The notes: generated by a model from the sequence alone, not told the origin. A stretch of DNA of 37,857 nucleotides from Tritrichomonas foetus (GCA_001839685.1 MLAK01000335.1:84452-122308), one strand, 5' to 3'. Shown: positions 10,758 to 20,698, counted from the first letter of the stretch. Numbers and translations are program-made.

Positions 10758-13700
10758 TTATTTCTTTTCTTCCGCAGGTGGTGGTGGAATCATTGATTTC
10801 CAAACCTCGAGGTTGGATTTCACTGAGTCCACATTTACCTGTAATTCTGGGAAAATCCGCGCCACAATTGAATAAAGTGGAAGACAAATGAAGTTATAAA
10901 ATCCGATTTGACTCTTTGGTTTATCTGAATTTTCTCTGTCGTTGAGTGGAGAAGTTAATCCAATACCAGTGCTCTTTTCCAGGTCGCCTTGTCTAAAGAA
11001 TTCTAAGTTTAAGATATCACACCACTTATCTGCAATTGAAAATGGTCTTGAAACATTTGAAATATCAGCAACTTTAAGAATAAGTCGCAAAGATAATAAA
11101 CGAACTTCAGGATCACTTTCATCCCATTTATTTTCATCCATGAGCGTCGTTGCATTCTTTACAAGCTCAAAGTGATGAGCCATATCAGTTGCAAGGATTA
11201 ATTGGATGAACAAATTCCACATTTTCTTTAATTCGTCACTATTTAATGAATGGAACAAGTTTATATCATCTTTAGTAATGATTGGAATAGCAACAGTAAT
11301 GTGATGCATTTCCATAACGCTTGTGTTCTTGAATAAAATACCAAATGGAGTTTCTGCTTTCACGTTGAACACGTTATTAAAACCTTCATGATTGGCATCA
11401 TGACAAACAGCAGCTGTTAAAAGACCAAAGATTTCAAAATCTGTGAATTTTTCGGTTAAACGGCCTGTTATGATTTCATATGAAATATACTGTGTGACAT
11501 CACAGGCATGCGTCCAATTATGATAAGGAACTTGATTATATGTTTGAGAAATTGTGAAAATAAATCTAAAGAATACTTCATTTGTAATTTTGAATTTTTC
11601 AAGAATATGGAAATTATTAAACAAATAAAACAGACACTTAATATGGCCAATTCCACGATAATCTACAGCAAAACAATTCAATTGTCGCATTTCTTGTTGT
11701 TGCTGTTCAGTTAAAACTAAAGATTGTGGAATTTCATTGGTTAATTTACGTTCGGATTCACCTACCCATTTAGTCATTTCGATTTCAGCATCACCAAATG
11801 TAGCAATATCTCTTAAACGTGAGTTTTCTAAAACGACAGAAGCAAAAGAAGTAAATGTTGAAATAACTTGAAGATCACGAGCATTAAATGGTTGATCATT
11901 CAATTTGTTAATCATTTGAACAACACCTAAAATTTCACCTTTAGTATTAATTACTGGTGATCCAACCAAATTTGTAGTTTTCACATTCGATATTTGATCA
12001 AGTTGTCGATTAAATTGTGGATTATGATAAGGATCATTTTCAATTACACCTTGTCTTGTGTTTACAATGGATCCAGCAATTCCAACTTCGAGTGGAATAG
12101 TTTTTGGATAATTTTTAATGTCACTTAAGAAATTACCAAAGCAATGTTTGCTTTCATCAATTAGCCAAATTGAAGAATATGATGCGTTAATTGCATTTTT
12201 AGCCTTTTGCATAATATTATTTAATATTTTCTGTGAAGATTCTTTCTTTGACATTGAGAAGGAGACATCGAAAAATGAACGTAATAAATTTTGTGTTTCA
12301 ATTGATTCACGATATAATTTTGCATTTTCAAGGGAAATTCCACAAAATACATTGAAAATTTGAATTAAGTTTGTATCCCATTGTGTAAATGGTTTATTAT
12401 CGATTTTATTCACCATTTCAGTAACTCCAATAACTTCACCACGATTATTTATAATTGGAACAGATAAAATTGATTTAGTTTTATAGCCTGTTTCAATATC
12501 TGTTGTTGAATCGAAGAAATCAGTTTCGTAAGCATCTGCAATATTCAATACGCGCTTCTCTAAAACTGTTTTTCCAGCAATTCCTTTATTTATTGGAATA
12601 TCAATAGCATTTTGAAGACCTTGATGTAGTCGTGTGATTAATCGATCACGTGATTCGTTTACAAGAAACAGGGAGCAACGATCAGAGTTTGTTAGTGATC
12701 TTCCTTTTTCCATAATCAATTCTGTGAGTTTTTCTGTGTCAAGCTGTGAAGAAAGAACTTCAACAACTTCAAGAAGAGCAGCTAAACCTTCCCTTTCAAC
12801 ACGAGATGATTGGAATTGGTCATCAACAGCAGTAAATGCTTCAGCATTAGAAAGTGCCGCAACAATAATTGGTGCAGCCCTTTTCAAATTTGTTTCTGTT
12901 GCCAGATTGAAAAGTTTTCCATTTTTAGGTCCTCGTAAAACAACAGAATACACTTTGTTGTCTTCTGGCTCTTTAATAGAAACAGCTAAAACTGCTTCTT
13001 CATTTTCACCATCAATTTCAACATTATATGATGAATGTAACTTATTTGAAGTGCAATATACAGTATTTTCGCGTGTGAGAGAATCACCAGCAATTCCTGC
13101 CATTGATTGATCGACAATTTCAGCTTTTTCTGAAGATCCACTAAACTTTGTGATTTTTTGAGAACTTTTTTCAAATTCCCAAACATCACAAGTTCTACAG
13201 TTAAAGAAAGAAGCAATTCTTGTGAGGACTTGTGCAATAAATTGTTCATTTCGCATTAATTGAACCACATCAAGCGTGAGTCCCTCAAGTGGCTCGATTG
13301 GTGATAAAAATCGAGACAATAATTTGTACTTTCTGATAAACCAATCGGCGAAATCTTCATCGCTTTGGGTAAACTCTGCACTATTCTGTGGTTTGATTAC
13401 TTCAACAACTCCGCAAATAGTATTTCGATAATCCCATATCGGAAGAAGCATAACCGGGGTCGTTGCTGAGCAGAATTGTCCGTCAATGTTTCCGTCGTAG
13501 TTTTGATGTATTGTTGGGTTGCCTAAACGCACGACGCTTCTTGTGAATAAACAGGATCCTGGCATCCCGCTTGAATGGGGCGCTAGCGTGCCTATCGTCT
13601 GGCAGTGAAGCATCTGTAAGTCAGGGATCTCTTCCCAGAAAAAGGCGTCCTTAGCGTTGAATCGATATTTGAAATATACTTCGATCGCCTCATTGAGAGG

Positions 13701-14087
13701 AAGTGAAGCGGCTTTATTCAAAAACTGATCCATTTCCCTGTCGCCGTCAAACATTTGACTTGGTCCGTCTGGATAAGCGCGTTGATATTGATTTTGTCGG
13801 TTGGAATTGAAACTATTGAAATTTTTATTCTGCTGGCCGATTGGAGTTCCTCCGATCTGATTTACGTCTTCTGAATATGGCAAGTAAGGTAAATGCGAGG
13901 CAACTTTTTGTGAATTTGTGTGAGTGAGTGGAAGTAAATTTGGTTGCGAATTATCTAGAACGTAATGATGTGGCTGGCCGACAGGATTAGTCTGGCCTGT
14001 CGTTCCCTGGCGATTGACGAGGTGAGGAACTTGCGGCATACGCTTTCTATTTGTTATTCGTCGATTTACAAAACTTTGCGCATGCAT
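10758..14087 (-). CDS. 3',5'-cyclic nucleotide phosphodiesterase with N-terminal GAF domains
   Basis: An 1109-residue class I phosphodiesterase expected to hydrolyse cAMP and/or cGMP. After a disordered N/Q-rich tail (1-115) come two diverged GAF-like regions (about 120-255 and 275-415). Two clear GAF domains follow (about 440-595 and 605-760), each ending in an NK...F...D signature (N560/K561/F567/D571 and N727/K728/F734/D738), close to the NKFDE motif of cyclic-nucleotide-binding GAFs. The catalytic domain is 850-1095. It has the HNWTH motif (H856, H860), metal ligands H896 and D897 in CHDANH, D1008 in VADIS, and the purine-binding glutamine Q1060 in KSQIGF, with FFRQGDLEK and PLNDREN. All key residues are present, so it should be active. 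No membrane segment is seen, so it is probably cytosolic and allosterically controlled through the GAFs. Substrate preference cannot be read from the sequence. Confidence 0.93.
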   Translation of the reverse strand: MHAQSFVNRRITNRKRMPQVPHLVNRQGTTGQTNPVGQPHHYVLDNSQPNLLPLTHTNSQKVASHLPYLPYSEDVNQIGGTPIGQQNKNFNSFNSNRQNQYQRAYPDGPSQMFDGDREMDQFLNKAASLPLNEAIEVYFKYRFNAKDAFFWEEIPDLQMLHCQTIGTLAPHSSGMPGSCLFTRSVVRLGNPTIHQNYDGNIDGQFCSATTPVMLLPIWDYRNTICGVVEVIKPQNSAEFTQSDEDFADWFIRKYKLLSRFLSPIEPLEGLTLDVVQLMRNEQFIAQVLTRIASFFNCRTCDVWEFEKSSQKITKFSGSSEKAEIVDQSMAGIAGDSLTRENTVYCTSNKLHSSYNVEIDGENEEAVLAVSIKEPEDNKVYSVVLRGPKNGKLFNLATETNLKRAAPIIVAALSNAEAFTAVDDQFQSSRVEREGLAALLEVVEVLSSQLDTEKLTELIMEKGRSLTNSDRCSLFLVNESRDRLITRLHQGLQNAIDIPINKGIAGKTVLEKRVLNIADAYETDFFDSTTDIETGYKTKSILSVPIINNRGEVIGVTEMVNKIDNKPFTQWDTNLIQIFNVFCGISLENAKLYRESIETQNLLRSFFDVSFSMSKKESSQKILNNIMQKAKNAINASYSSIWLIDESKHCFGNFLSDIKNYPKTIPLEVGIAGSIVNTRQGVIENDPYHNPQFNRQLDQISNVKTTNLVGSPVINTKGEILGVVQMINKLNDQPFNARDLQVISTFTSFASVVLENSRLRDIATFGDAEIEMTKWVGESERKLTNEIPQSLVLTEQQQQEMRQLNCFAVDYRGIGHIKCLFYLFNNFHILEKFKITNEVFFRFIFTISQTYNQVPYHNWTHACDVTQYISYEIITGRLTEKFTDFEIFGLLTAAVCHDANHEGFNNVFNVKAETPFGILFKNTSVMEMHHITVAIPIITKDDINLFHSLNSDELKKMWNLFIQLILATDMAHHFELVKNATTLMDENKWDESDPEVRLLSLRLILKVADISNVSRPFSIADKWCDILNLEFFRQGDLEKSTGIGLTSPLNDRENSDKPKSQIGFYNFICLPLYSIVARIFPELQVNVDSVKSNLEVWKSMIPPPPAEEKK

Positions 14088-14123
14088 AAAAAACTATTTG
14101 TTTTGAATGTTTACAACAAAGGA

Positions 14124-14130
14124 GAAATGA
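14124..14130 (-). promoter_or_regulatory. Possible initiator (Inr) of the phosphodiesterase gene
   Basis: In the sense direction this reads TCATTTC, a near match to the trichomonad initiator TCA(C/T)(T/A)TT. It would place the transcription start at 14128 and give a 41-nt leader, long for a trichomonad, so the call is weak. Confidence 0.3.
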
Positions 14131-14872
14131 AAAGCAGTTATGGTAAATTTTTAGAGGTTTTCTTGGATAAATTTAAAATTGATTCCGTTAACAATGAAAC
14201 TATTCAATATTTCAGGAAAAAAGTTTTTTGAGTTTTTCATAATTCAGAAAAATTGAATAGAAATAACGTGAACACAATTAGTTGTGAATATTTTTTGAAT
14301 GAAAAGTTGGAAATTTTTGTGTAAATTGAACAATTATATTCTCAAAATATAAAATCAATGTTAACATTTCAGTGAATAATATAAATTTTAACAATCTAGA
14401 TTTCATCATCAGCAAATAGATGTTAATCAAAATTCGGCTATATTATAGTAATGAAATCATTTCAATAATTGGAGAGAGAAATCATCATGAACAAAAAAAT
14501 TTTTATTATTATTACCGAGTTATTATTAACACCTAATTGCTGAAGACGAATTAAATGGATTTATTCATCTGATGGATAACATGATTAGTTTATACATTGT
14601 GGTATTTTATACTTATATTATTGAGATTTCACTTTTCCATTCACTGACATGGTGCTTTGTGATATGATGAATCTCGATAAATCTATAGAAATCAACATCA
14701 TGGATTTTTCATCACAATAAATTATCTTCTGTTGTTTTGTCCCAAATAAAATAATGAGGAAATCCAAGAATAAATTATATATATAGAAATCAGATTTATT
14801 TTTTATGAACATTATATAATATTTCCACTAAATTCAATTCTTGATTTATTGCAATACTACATGATTCTGACA
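14131..14872. other. AT-rich spacer without a convincing gene
   Basis: Upstream flank of the phosphodiesterase gene and downstream flank of the decayed membrane-protein gene. A 64-codon minus-strand frame (14618-14812) has no recognisable motif and AT-driven composition, so I do not call it a gene. Confidence 0.45.
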
Positions 14873-16370
14873 TTATTTTTCTTTTTTTAAAACTATAATG
14901 ATAATGATTATTACAATGGCAATGACAAAAATGCCAAGAAAACTCACATTAATATGTTAAATTTCATCTTTAACTTCATTTAATACTATTTCAGTTTTCG
15001 TAATAGGAACAATCACTATTGACTATCTAAATGAAACGAGCCTTATTTTTGGAGAAATAAACTTGTTTTTATTCTTTTCTCGATTGACTTAATGTGTTGG
15101 TATTATTCGTGACCTGAGTCATTCCATGTAATATTGTTGTCACTAATATTTAGTGATTGTATAATATATATTGTATAATTAGTTTCATCGCCATGAAATG
15201 ACAGATAAGCGATATGCCAATAAAATCCACTGAACACAGTGTCATTTTCTAAATCCAATTTTTTTCATTGGTAGATTTAATCTTTGGGTAAATAGACATG
15301 TAAAAGGATTATAATCTAATTAACTACATGCTTCAAAATTGTTTTTTCTTTCGAATTCCTCATACCTGCCATACATAACCAGGATCATGTTAACCACTGA
15401 GCTAGGTGATATTTTAAATTTGCGTCGGTCAACAAAACTCTCTTAATCATCACATTTTTACGACAGATCAGAAACTGATCAAATGGTAATTTCTATTGGT
15501 CGTAATAATCTATTAATTGCTGTCCAACATCAAAATTTGTATGATATCATTTGGCTTTAACTCTTCCTAATAAGTTAAGACTTGAACATTCTTTGAAACA
15601 TTGCAGAATGGAGATTAATTATAGTTTCAGAGACAACTACCTGTTTGAAATCATATGAATTCCCCAACTGCACTGTTTTATACGATTGTATGACATCATT
15701 CCATTTGACCAATCGTTATCAGCAACAAAACATATACTTTCAAAGTGAGTACCTGAATTATTTCCTGTGAAAAATCCATCGAACCATCCCAGAGGTTTTC
15801 CATACTGTGCCATGAGAAAAGAATACAAGAGTCCTCGGCGAATATGATGACATTATAAGAGATCATAATCATTAAATCCATCATATTTGGCAAACAGATC
15901 TGGGATTGGTTGCCATGCGTTATAAAAACTACCTATAGTTATATTTATAAGATTATTTCCTCTGAACCTTTCTATTGTACTTGTGACAGTATTAACAAGA
16001 ACACAATTTTTATTTCACATTATTGTTAAATCAGGATACTTATTTTCATCATGATGATAATAAAGATCTGTTGAGTTACAGTTATTCTTTGCTTGCCATT
16101 CATTTAACTCTTGAATATATTCTGTTAAATTCATCATTTCTTGATAGAATGGAAACTTTTTGTCACCCACAATCCGACATTTCGAAGGATCATTCCCATC
16201 TCGAAAACTGGCTTTAAAGGTCATATATGCAATATATCCAACACATAAATCTGTTTTCTTATTTTGAGCAATGATTTTATTATTCCATTTTTTCAGATTA
16301 TGATTCGTGATACAATCACCATGATGATCTAAATAATTGTTAAATGATATTTGTAACTATTTTCAACCGT
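14873..16370 (-). pseudogene. Decayed gene for a type I membrane protein, family not recognised
   Basis: Reading the minus strand in one frame from about 16356 gives protein-like sequence for several hundred codons, interrupted by in-frame stops at about 16015-16017 (TGA), 15850 (TAA), 15637 (TAG) and several more after that. Protein-like pieces between stops include HHGDCITNHNLKKW, a cysteine-containing VGDKKFPFYQEM segment, GKPLGWFDGFF, FVADNDWSNGMM and YHLAQWLT. Near 15000 the coding frame shifts. The shifted frame then encodes a hydrophobic helix (FLGIFVIAIVIIIIIIVL) followed by the short basic tail KKEK and a TAA stop at 14873, the expected end of a single-pass type I surface protein. 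No start codon or signal peptide is found at the 5' end, where the sequence turns into AT-rich repeats, so the gene is also truncated. The ectodomain is tryptophan-rich and could be enzymatic, but I do not recognise the family. Stops and shifts make expression as one protein unlikely. Confidence 0.7.
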
Positions 16371-17097
16371 TATATATTCAGAATAGTATAGTTTCAAATT
16401 AAAAACATATTACATATTAAAATTATTTACATGTTAAAATAAACTTATTAACATATCCAAATTATTGAAATTATTTACATATTCAAATTTATTACTTTTT
16501 AACTTCAACTTGTTTTTTCTAATGGTAATCAACAAATCATCGAAAAAAGAGCATCAGATATAAACTAAATATACAACAACTTTTTTATAGTTTTATTCAA
16601 CATATTTACATATCTTATCGCTTTTTATCTCTTTAATGTAATATCTGCATAATGTCACATGAAATTCTGTGTACATCACTTTATACATTTAGTGAATGAT
16701 AACTATGCCATAGAATGAATAAACAAAGCTCAAAAAAACGAATTAACCGCTTCATAAGATAAAAAGTGATTAGATATGTAAATATTGGATGGAATTTCTA
16801 TATACGGTTGTTACCCTAAATTCAACTAAATGAGAGAGATATTTTAGTTTTCTCAGAATTTCCGAAACCATCCCAGTATGGCTTCAGAAACCTTTATGAA
16901 AGAGAAAATGTAACCACCCAAGCCAAATACAGTCACAAAATATATTGAAAAGAAATGTGGTTATTTTTTTGTGAAAGGAATGGCTAAAGTATGTGGTTAG
17001 TTATGAGGTAATTTCACAAGATTATGAGATGATGCATTCACTGATACCTAGAAAAAGTGATATAGACGATTTATTTTAAAGTTTATAGTTTATTGAA
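16371..17097. other. AT-rich spacer with a degenerate short repeat
   Basis: At 16400-16500 variants of AAATTATTTACATATT and ACATATTAAAAT recur imperfectly. The rest of the spacer, up to the 3' end of the peroxiredoxin gene, shows no gene. The boundary with the decayed gene to the left is approximate. Confidence 0.5.
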
Positions 17098-17101
17098 TTT
17101 A
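17098..17101 (-). terminator. UAAA poly(A) signal overlapping the peroxiredoxin stop
   Basis: The stop TAA is followed by A, giving UAAA made from the stop codon itself, the arrangement known for trichomonad polyadenylation signals. Further TAAA copies follow within 40 nt. Confidence 0.55.
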
Positions 17102-17713
17102 GTGCTTGGAGAAGTATTCCTTGGACTTCTTTGGATCTGGCTTGATTGTGTCAGCTCCTTCGTGCCATTGGGCTGGGCAGACTTCTCCGTGTTCGCGGGC
17201 GAATTGATATCCCTTGACGAGACGGAGGACCTCATCGATGTTACGTCCGACGTCTGGGTGGTTCATGCTGATGTGACGAACGACACCATCTGGGTCGATG
17301 ATGGCTGTTCCACGGAGGGTGTGTCCGGCATCGCACATGTAGAATCCGTATTTCTTGGAGATTTTAGCGCCGAGATCGCCGATAAGTGGGTATTTGATGC
17401 CGCCGAGGCCTCCTTCTTTGCGTGGGGTGTTGATCCAGGCGAGGTGGGAGAAAACGGAATCGACGGAGAGACCGACAACTTCGCAGTTGATCTTCTTGAA
17501 TTGTTCGTATTGTTCGGAGAATTGGATGATTTCGGTTGGGCAAACGAATGTGAAATCGAGTGGGTAGGAGTAAAGAACGAGCCACTTGCCCTTGAATTGG
17601 GAAAGCTCGACATCAGCGAACTCGAGGGATGGAAGGACGGCTTGACCTTTGAAGCATGGGGCTGGTTGGCCAACACGGGCAACTTCACAGCATTGTTGAG
17701 GTGAGCAAGACAT
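17099..17713 (-). CDS. Typical 2-Cys peroxiredoxin (thioredoxin peroxidase)
   Basis: A 204-residue enzyme that reduces hydrogen peroxide and organic peroxides, normally recycled by thioredoxin and thioredoxin reductase. It is part of the main antioxidant route in microaerophilic trichomonads. The peroxidatic cysteine is C58 in DFTFVCPTEI (with T55), the catalytic arginine is R134 in HTLRG, and the resolving cysteine is C179 in GEVCPAQW. GGLG (101-104) and a C-terminal YF (200-201) are present, the features of eukaryotic-type enzymes that are easily inactivated by overoxidation. Extra cysteines C3, C8 and C9 precede the domain. The length is normal for the family, and there is no targeting signal, so it is probably cytosolic. 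Codons are much more G/C-rich than in neighbouring genes, which suggests high expression and also explains the long antisense frame. An initiator motif 13 nt upstream supports this start. Confidence 0.97.
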   Translation of the reverse strand: MSCSPQQCCEVARVGQPAPCFKGQAVLPSLEFADVELSQFKGKWLVLYSYPLDFTFVCPTEIIQFSEQYEQFKKINCEVVGLSVDSVFSHLAWINTPRKEGGLGGIKYPLIGDLGAKISKKYGFYMCDAGHTLRGTAIIDPDGVVRHISMNHPDVGRNIDEVLRLVKGYQFAREHGEVCPAQWHEGADTIKPDPKKSKEYFSKH

Positions 17714-17721
17714 TTAGAAAG

Positions 17722-17728
17722 AAAGTGA
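17722..17728 (-). promoter_or_regulatory. Initiator (Inr) of the peroxiredoxin gene
   Basis: The sense strand reads TCACTTT, an exact match to the trichomonad initiator. The predicted start of transcription is the A at 17726, giving a 13-nt leader, within the short range usual for these organisms. Confidence 0.7.
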
Positions 17729-18190
17729 TATGAACGCTGTTTATCATATCACATCATGTAAAAATACTCACAAAATATAATATGCATTCAATTCCTATCA
17801 TAATTATATGAAAAAGCTCTGTTCATTTGATTGAAAAATTGTATATAGCGGTGTGAAGTGACCAATGACGCTGATTATCTGCCGATTTCCATTTTTCGTT
17901 TCATTTCTGCTTATACGCGGCACCGTATATGTTAGAGATATTCGAATCGTTGACTGGATCATTAAATTAATCATCTTCTCGAAAAAGATTTCTTCAAACA
18001 TATCACTTTCATGAAACCAGATATACATCGAAAAAGTGGATCAATAGTCAACCAAATAGCATCTGAATATTAATTTCACTTTTTGAAATATCTGGTTGAT
18101 CAACATCGACAAAATTTTTGAAAATTCTCAAATCATTGAAAAAGTGATCAACATGAAAACTTTTTAAAGGAAAATTTCTCTCAGAGTTCT
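17729..18190. promoter_or_regulatory. Divergent intergenic region, peroxiredoxin / ankyrin gene
   Basis: This region serves two outward-facing genes. It contains TTCACTTTTTGAA (18075-18087), the perfect 10-bp palindrome GTTGATCAAC (18095-18104) and AAAAAGTGATCAAC (18139-18152). Together these form an inverted arrangement of CACTTTTT and GATCAAC elements upstream of the ankyrin gene. Two small minus-strand frames here (17804-18028, 18048-18254) have no recognisable content. No binding protein can be named. Confidence 0.35.
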
Positions 18191-18197
18191 TCATTAT
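18191..18197 (+). promoter_or_regulatory. Probable initiator (Inr) of the ankyrin-repeat gene
   Basis: TCATTAT fits the trichomonad initiator pattern. The predicted start of transcription is A 18193, with a 28-nt leader to the ATG at 18221. Confidence 0.5.
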
Positions 18198-18220
18198 TTT
18201 AAAATAAAGTTCTTGCAAGA

Positions 18221-19417
18221 ATGAAAGAGTTGTTCCAAACATTAATAGAAGCAATTAAACATGATAATGCTGATGCTCTTAAAGATATCATTTTGAACCA
18301 ACTTAGTGCAATTATTTTATACATTCATTTTTCGACTCCAGAAGACAGGTTTTTCCCATTGCATTCTTTTCTATTTGATGTTGCAGCTTCCATTAATTCA
18401 GAAAAGTGCATTGAATTTTTGCTCAATGGAATTCCAATATTATCGACAGAGGAAGAAGATTCACCGAATAAGACAGAAGAGATAGTTGATATCTCTGAAG
18501 ATGATTTTGAAACATTATCGCTCCTCACAATCATCACAACAAAAGAATTTTATGATGAATATAATTATCACATTCAAAACTCAAACAAGAATTCAAATAA
18601 TATGCCCAATGATATAAACAACAACTCTGATTGTGAGGAAGAAGAAGAAGAAGCATCAAATATCACTGATGATTATGTTTCTCTCTGTGATTGGTATGCT
18701 CGAACTGATTTTAATGAAGATGACTATCCAGAAACAGTTTTCGATGCATTCTACATTGCTGCCAACACAAATGTCATGTCCATTACTACATATCTTCTCA
18801 GCTGCGGCCTAGATGCTTCACGAATCTCCAAATATGGCACAACTGTGTTCAACGGTGCCGTTTTCAGACGCAATTATGATTTGATTGACCTTTTAAATGA
18901 CTATTATGTCAAGCAGACAGGTGATGCTCTCGGCCGTTTTCCACTTCATATTTCGACAAAAATAAAGGATGATGAATTGACCGAATATCTTCTCAATAAT
19001 GACAGCAATCCAAATTGTGAAGATTTCAAAGGGTTTACACCACTTCACCTTGCTGCCAAACTTGGACATTATGCAGTTGCAGAAGTATTGATTGACTATG
19101 AAGCAGACCTCAATCATCGTGACTACTGTGGACGCACACCAATCCACATTGCTGCAGCTTATGGTCAAACTGATATGTGCGCACTCTTGTATGAAGCAGG
19201 AGCTCTTCCTGAATTGATTGACCGTGATGGAATGACACCACTGAATCTTGCCACTCTTCGAAAGAAGAAGCAAGCTGCGCGATTTTTCGAAGATTTGGGA
19301 ATGACAAATGCAAATATCGAAGATGACCGTTTCCAAAGGAAGAGGAAATCAAACAAAGAACAACACGACGCTGAATTAAGAGGGAAAATGCGCAAGGTTG
19401 TTTATTCTCTAAGGTAA
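18221..19417 (+). CDS. Ankyrin-repeat protein
   Basis: A 398-residue soluble protein with about six ankyrin repeats, a protein-binding scaffold; the partner is unknown. The best repeats are at 270-298 (GFTPLHLAAKLGH...) and 303-331 (GRTPIHIAAAYGQ...), with weaker ones at about 171-204, 205-233, 237-265 and 336-360. The N-terminal 100 residues include a diverged ankyrin-like stretch (PLHSFLFDVAASIN). An acidic, asparagine-rich linker (about 120-150, with a run of glutamates) separates the two halves. The C-terminus is basic, with RKRK at 373-376 that could act as a nuclear localisation signal. There is no signal peptide or membrane helix. Ankyrin proteins of this layout are a large family in trichomonads. 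The stop TAA is followed 12 nt later by TAAA. It faces away from the peroxiredoxin gene and converges with the tetraspanin gene. Confidence 0.93.
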   Translation: MKELFQTLIEAIKHDNADALKDIILNQLSAIILYIHFSTPEDRFFPLHSFLFDVAASINSEKCIEFLLNGIPILSTEEEDSPNKTEEIVDISEDDFETLSLLTIITTKEFYDEYNYHIQNSNKNSNNMPNDINNNSDCEEEEEEASNITDDYVSLCDWYARTDFNEDDYPETVFDAFYIAANTNVMSITTYLLSCGLDASRISKYGTTVFNGAVFRRNYDLIDLLNDYYVKQTGDALGRFPLHISTKIKDDELTEYLLNNDSNPNCEDFKGFTPLHLAAKLGHYAVAEVLIDYEADLNHRDYCGRTPIHIAAAYGQTDMCALLYEAGALPELIDRDGMTPLNLATLRKKKQAARFFEDLGMTNANIEDDRFQRKRKSNKEQHDAELRGKMRKVVYSLR

Positions 19418-20065
19418 CAAATTCATTGTAAACACTCATATTTTTGATTTATTGTAAAAATTCTTTGCTCAAATCATTTGTGTCAAATGTTTTAATCAAA
19501 ACATTTTCAAATAATAACTTTCACTTTATTAAAAAAATTCTATCATTTGAATATTGAGATGCATTTGCCTTAACGTTTTAAAACATGATACTGTAAGGGA
19601 TATTGGGGAAATTCAATTTTTTCTGGTTCTTACAGATCACATCTAATATCAAAACAAAATTTCACATGTTAACAACCAGTATTGACTATTCATCACTATA
19701 AATGTATTTTTTACATAAACTTTTTTTGTGAATTAACTCAAAAAGATTTCAATTATAAGGGAAGTCATGAATGATTGAGGATGATATTTTATTTGAAAAC
19801 TCGTCTAAAAATATTGAAAAACGCCATAGTAATGTAATCAAGGTTATTAGTAAACATGATATATATGGATAAATAGATTGGTTCAGAACTGATTTTTAAC
19901 AAGATAAAAAAGCAAAACTCACATATCAATGGGTAGGATACGTCATTGATGCTTTTGAACATGAAAATGAAAAGTCTATTTTAACAACCTGTAATATTTT
20001 AAGTTGGTTTATTTTAAAGTGAAATAAAACCTTTACTATTCCATGATTCTCGCCTTTGATCAAGC
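19418..20065. other. Convergent intergenic spacer, nothing seen
   Basis: AT-rich sequence between the 3' ends of the ankyrin and tetraspanin genes. Several TAAA tetramers could serve as poly(A) signals on either strand. No coding potential or repeat was recognised. Confidence 0.5.
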
Positions 20066-20686
20066 CTATAAATGAAGAGCTGGAGTTGACTGATTAATTG
20101 GTACTTCTTGTCCAGTTTCAGTTCTAAACACGATGGCAAGGACACCACCTGCAATAAAGAATATTGCAACAACAAAGCAAACAACTGCCATGATACCTCC
20201 ATACTGAGTTAGAATATAATCGAATTTCTCATGGCAAGTATCTGGAAAGTCTTCATCAAAAGCGCAATGTGGGAAACGATTGTCCCATCCACAGCAACTA
20301 AAAGTCGATTCGATGTTGATAATTTTGTCATAATTGTTGCCCTCTAATGGGTTTTCAAATATTGATCTGGTTCCTTTGTAAATCGTTTCTTTTCCTCCAA
20401 CAAGAATGGAACCCAGAATAATCAAAATGAGTGCAAAAACAAGATGTGTCACACCTAAAGCGATTCTTGTTCCAATATCTCCACACCATGATCCAATACA
20501 TGCAAATATCAATAATCCAATTCCAAGCACCAATAAAATAACGACAATAGCTGCAACTCCACCAGAAATTTTGTGAACCTTCCAAACGAACAATAACATT
20601 GTGGCAAGCGCGAATCCAATGATAACACCAATTGGTGGCAGTATTGAAAATATAATGACTGATGCAAGTTTGCACGAACACTTCAT
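20066..20686 (-). CDS. Tetraspanin family membrane protein
   Basis: A 206-residue four-pass membrane protein. Hydrophobic segments lie at about residues 8-30, 38-61, 70-95 and 160-185. The large extracellular loop between segments 3 and 4 carries the diagnostic CCG motif (CCGWDNRFPHC) plus two further cysteines (PHC and DTC), the four-cysteine pattern that forms two disulfides. Cysteines in the N-terminal MKCSCK are likely palmitoylation sites. Tetraspanins organise membrane microdomains and are found on the surface and in exosomes of trichomonads. I chose the ATG at 20686 rather than an in-frame ATG at 20746. The shorter form has the usual short cytoplasmic N-terminus, and an initiator TCATTTG sits between the two ATGs, only 10 nt upstream. 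The stop is TAG. The gene converges with the ankyrin gene. Confidence 0.93.
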   Translation of the reverse strand: MKCSCKLASVIIFSILPPIGVIIGFALATMLLFVWKVHKISGGVAAIVVILLVLGIGLLIFACIGSWCGDIGTRIALGVTHLVFALILIILGSILVGGKETIYKGTRSIFENPLEGNNYDKIINIESTFSCCGWDNRFPHCAFDEDFPDTCHEKFDYILTQYGGIMAVVCFVVAIFFIAGGVLAIVFRTETGQEVPINQSTPALHL

Positions 20687-20691
20687 GAAGT

Positions 20692-20698
20692 CAAATGA
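20692..20698 (-). promoter_or_regulatory. Initiator (Inr) that decides the tetraspanin start
   Basis: The sense strand reads TCATTTG. Transcription from A 20696 would exclude the upstream ATG at 20746 and give a 10-nt leader before MKCSCK. Confidence 0.6.

Noticed and set aside
15336..15411. tRNA-like sequence on the minus strand: exact A-box TAGCTCAGTGGTTA and a B-box-like TTCGAA at tRNA spacing
   Set aside because: Acceptor, D and T stems do not pair, and the A-box falls inside the protein-like frame of the decayed gene (encoding HLAQWLT). Chance resemblance is more likely than a tRNA gene.
17093..17704. 203-codon open frame on the plus strand opposite the peroxiredoxin gene
   Set aside because: It is an antisense shadow of a G/C-rich coding gene; the peroxiredoxin on the other strand has all catalytic residues.
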